DNA of 17,136 nt from JAADHY01 sp964428935 (GTDB taxonomy: Bacteria; Planctomycetota; Planctomycetia; Planctomycetales; Planctomycetaceae). Position 1 is the stretch's first letter. Each line of letters starts with the position of its first letter. A program made the position numbers and the translations under genes. The notes beneath the pieces are model-generated. The model saw only the letters and a list, made by a program, of their open reading frames with translations. It made no database searches and was not told the origin of the DNA. Where the stretch lies: assembly GCA_964428935.1 (NCBI GenBank), contig CAYSAG010000088.1:1-17136 (forward strand), written 5' to 3'. Shown here piece after piece: positions 15,894-17,136 of the stretch.

Positions 15894-16060
15894 GACCGTT
15901 CCGGTCCTGGAAACAAGTTGACCTGTTCGTCGCTGGGGCGCCGGGCCACACCGGAATGAGCGACCAAGAGCCGGCCACCGACGTGGCCCAGCGACCGTTC
16001 CACCTCGGCCGCTCCCCGCCGCCCGACCGACCACGCCACACCGTCCACGACGCGCGGACC

Positions 16061-16108
16061 GCCCGAACGCCACCCAACACCAACGCCCGAACGGCACCCA
16101 ACACCAAC
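16061..16108. repeat. Two tandem 24-bp direct repeats upstream of glcD
   Basis: Copies at 16061-16084 and 16085-16108 begin GCCCGAACG and end CACCCAACACCAAC and differ at one base, C versus G at position 10. They lie 168-215 bases upstream of the glcD ATG, in the 274-base space between glcD and the UPF0045 gene. Read on the minus strand each copy begins GTTGGTGTTGGGTG. A TAGACT on the minus strand at 16125-16120, just upstream, could be a -10 element, but I see no good -35. They may be paired protein-binding sites or a chance slippage duplication. The rest of 15894-16167 shows nothing else. Confidence 0.75.
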
Positions 16109-16167
16109 GTGCGTGAGACAGTCTAGCAACTGCCGCGCTCGGCTTCGACGCACCGGCCCGCAGCCGT

Positions 16168-16482
16168 TCACTCCGCCGTCTTCAACTTCCGGCCCAACTT
16201 CTGTTCCACGCTGCGCACCTTGGCCGTCAGTCTGCCCTGGGCTCCCTTCCGGTAGTCGACCTTAATGGTGCAAGTGATTCGGTTGCAGTCGCGGCTCATG
16301 GCCTCGAAGCACTTCTTCACCACGTCGAACACTTGGTCCCATTCGCCCTCCAGAATGGTTCCCATGGCGTGCAGTTGGTAGTCCAAGCCGCTGCGGTCAA
16401 TGATGTCCAGCGACTTGGCCACGTACTGACTGACGCTTTCGCCTTTGCCCAGCGGGGTCATGCTGAATTCGAGCAGCACCAT
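16168..16482 (-). CDS. MTH1187/UPF0045 family thiamine-binding-type protein
   Basis: This small cytoplasmic protein (104 aa) has the ferredoxin-like fold of the MTH1187/YkoF/UPF0045 family. Recognisable family features are MVLLEFSMTPLGKGESVSQY at the N-terminus, SGLDYQLHAMGTILEGEWDQ in the middle, and the C-terminal region with RITCTIKVDYRKG. The full-length match and AAAGGAGG (minus strand, 16499-16492), 9 bases before ATG 16482, make the call firm. Members have been reported to bind thiamine or its precursors, but the cellular role is poorly defined. It lies upstream of glcD in the same direction, 274 bases away, so shared transcription is possible but not shown. Confidence 0.92.
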   Translation of the reverse strand: MVLLEFSMTPLGKGESVSQYVAKSLDIIDRSGLDYQLHAMGTILEGEWDQVFDVVKKCFEAMSRDCNRITCTIKVDYRKGAQGRLTAKVRSVEQKLGRKLKTAE

Positions 16483-16483
16483 T

Positions 16484-16499
16484 GGAGGGGTCCTCCTTT
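16484..16499 (-). promoter_or_regulatory. Ribosome-binding site able to pair with an anti-SD just before the start codon
   Basis: On the minus-strand mRNA, AAAGGAGG is followed by ACC and then CCTCC, which ends two bases before the UPF0045 ATG. GGAGG (16496-16492) can pair with CCTCC (16488-16484) around a 3-base loop, which would hide the ribosome site. The stem is short, so whether it matters in vivo is unknown. Confidence 0.4.
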
Positions 16500-17061
16500 C
16501 CTTTTCGTCCGCGTTTTTTCTGGACGAGGCTGCGAGGGCGGGAGCGTTTTGGTTTGCGTCGGCAGAAGCGGTTCTTGCCGCGTTGAGCGACTCAGCGCAA
16601 CTTCACCTGGACGCCCAAGTCCTGCGCCGACGCCTTTGGTCCCGCCGCGGGTCGGTGCCGGCTCCGCCGAGCCACGACGAGCCCGACGTCGAGGCAGCGT
16701 GTCGATTGTTGCGGGCGGTGGTCGGTGCGGCAAGTGGTCGTCCGGCGAAGTCGGGCCGCGAGCTGTTCGTGGCGGCAGAGCCGTTCGCCGAGCTTGGCCT
16801 GTGGAAGCAGAGGGCTCTGCGAAGTGCGGGTCGTCGTCCGCCGGTCTTCCGGTCCCCAGCCGTGGACGCCCGGTGTGAATGTCGCTGCGCGTCGCAACGG
16901 CCTACAATGAGCGGTGTCGGACGCTGGTCGTTCGAGCAAAAAGCAGGCCGGTCGGTCGCGGAAAGGAACGAAACGACTTCGGCTGCGTCGGCCCGACGGC
17001 TACGACGCGGCGCTCGGTCGGCACCGCGTGGACCGGTTCATTGGGCCGAGGGTGTTGCGCA
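16500..17061. other. Region without a confidently identified gene
   Basis: Several frames are open on both strands, including a plus-strand frame that stops at 17065, but third-position GC in that frame looks lower than in the neighbouring genes. It has no good start with a ribosome site, and I recognise no family. A 6-bp inverted repeat TCGTCC/GGACGA (16505-16510, 16522-16527) flanks a T-rich loop upstream of the UPF0045 gene. TACAAT at 16903-16908 may be a -10 element for the plus-strand gene starting at 17062. Confidence 0.5.
16903..16908 (+). promoter_or_regulatory. Possible -10 element (TACAAT)
   Basis: TACAAT matches the sigma-70 -10 consensus at five of six positions and lies in the space upstream of the probable gene at 17062. 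No convincing -35 is present 17 bases upstream (TGTCGC). An ATG inside it (16907) opens only a 52-codon frame without family features. Confidence 0.25.
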
Positions 17062-17136
17062 GTGACGGCGTTTCTTCGAAGGACAAGTCAGAGACTGTTG
17101 GTCGCTGCGGTTGTGACGTTGGTCGGAGCCGCGGTC
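17062..17136 (+). CDS. N-terminus of an exported or membrane protein, cut by the window end
   Basis: GTG at 17062 opens a frame that reads to the window edge (25 residues). It encodes a basic start (TAFLRRTSQR) followed by a hydrophobic helix (LLVAAVVTLVGAAV), the pattern of a signal peptide or first TM segment. GAGGG at 17047-17051 is a plausible ribosome site. The start overlaps the stop of another open frame as GTGA. The product cannot be named; alternative frames here are also open, so this is tentative. Confidence 0.4.
   Translation, partial: MTAFLRRTSQRLLVAAVVTLVGAAV

Noticed and set aside
15894..16097. N-terminal extension of GlcD upstream of ATG 15893
   Set aside because: The added 68 residues are Arg/Gly-rich, include the tandem DNA repeat, and are not part of the GlcD family, which starts near the chosen ATG.
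16061..16108. Attachment site or inverted-repeat end of a mobile element
   Set aside because: The copies abut directly, and no integrase, transposase or terminal inverted repeats are present anywhere in the window.
16445..17065. A 206-codon plus-strand frame ending at 17065
   Set aside because: It starts antisense inside the UPF0045 gene, its third-position GC looks lower than in the real genes, and no family is recognised. I leave it as uncertain rather than a gene.
1..17136. tRNA or rRNA genes
   Set aside because: I found no cloverleaf with a GTTCGANTC-type T-arm and no rRNA-like sequence.

Overview
The window reads as about 17 kb of a GC-rich (roughly 65% by eye) Gram-negative-type chromosome, probably from a metagenomic assembly because it carries one run of exactly 100 Ns. 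A planctomycete-like origin is my inference. It rests on a DUF1080 (LamG-like) domain protein, two lipoproteins with a relaxed GLGC lipobox, frequent GTG starts, and a tripartite RND pump with no linked repressor in view. I cannot name the species.

Layout, plus strand. The 3' part of an RND efflux pump (1-2631) is followed by its membrane fusion lipoprotein (2648-3946). Tandem hairpins and a T-tract come next (4041-4110). Then comes a membrane-anchored protein whose middle is an extremely Glu/His-rich repeat array broken by the assembly gap, ending in a DUF1080-like domain (4280-5419). A hairpin-rich leader (5420-5700) precedes a three-gene ABC importer of the FbpABC/ThiBPQ type: substrate-binding lipoprotein, fused 12-TM permease and ATPase (5701-9127). 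The three importer genes are joined by two 4-base GTGA stop/start overlaps. A P1B-2 (Zn/Cd/Pb) P-type ATPase follows (9432-11675).

Layout, minus strand. Converging on the ATPase is a complete glycolate oxidase operon glcD-glcE-glcF (15893 down to 11708). Upstream of it is a small MTH1187/UPF0045 thiamine-binding-type protein (16482-16168). Two tandem 24-bp repeats lie between that gene and glcD. The right end (16500-17136) has no firm gene except a probable GTG-started signal-peptide N-terminus cut by the window edge.

How it may work together. The plus-strand half looks like a transport and metal-handling neighbourhood: RND export, a His/Glu-rich extracytoplasmic protein that could buffer metal, an Fe(III)-type importer and a soft-metal exporting ATPase. 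The minus-strand half oxidises glycolate to glyoxylate. The most striking sequence-level signals are the apparent total absence of GATC, a strong preference for the Ile codon ATT over ATC despite high GC, the E/H repeat protein, and the structured leader ahead of the importer.
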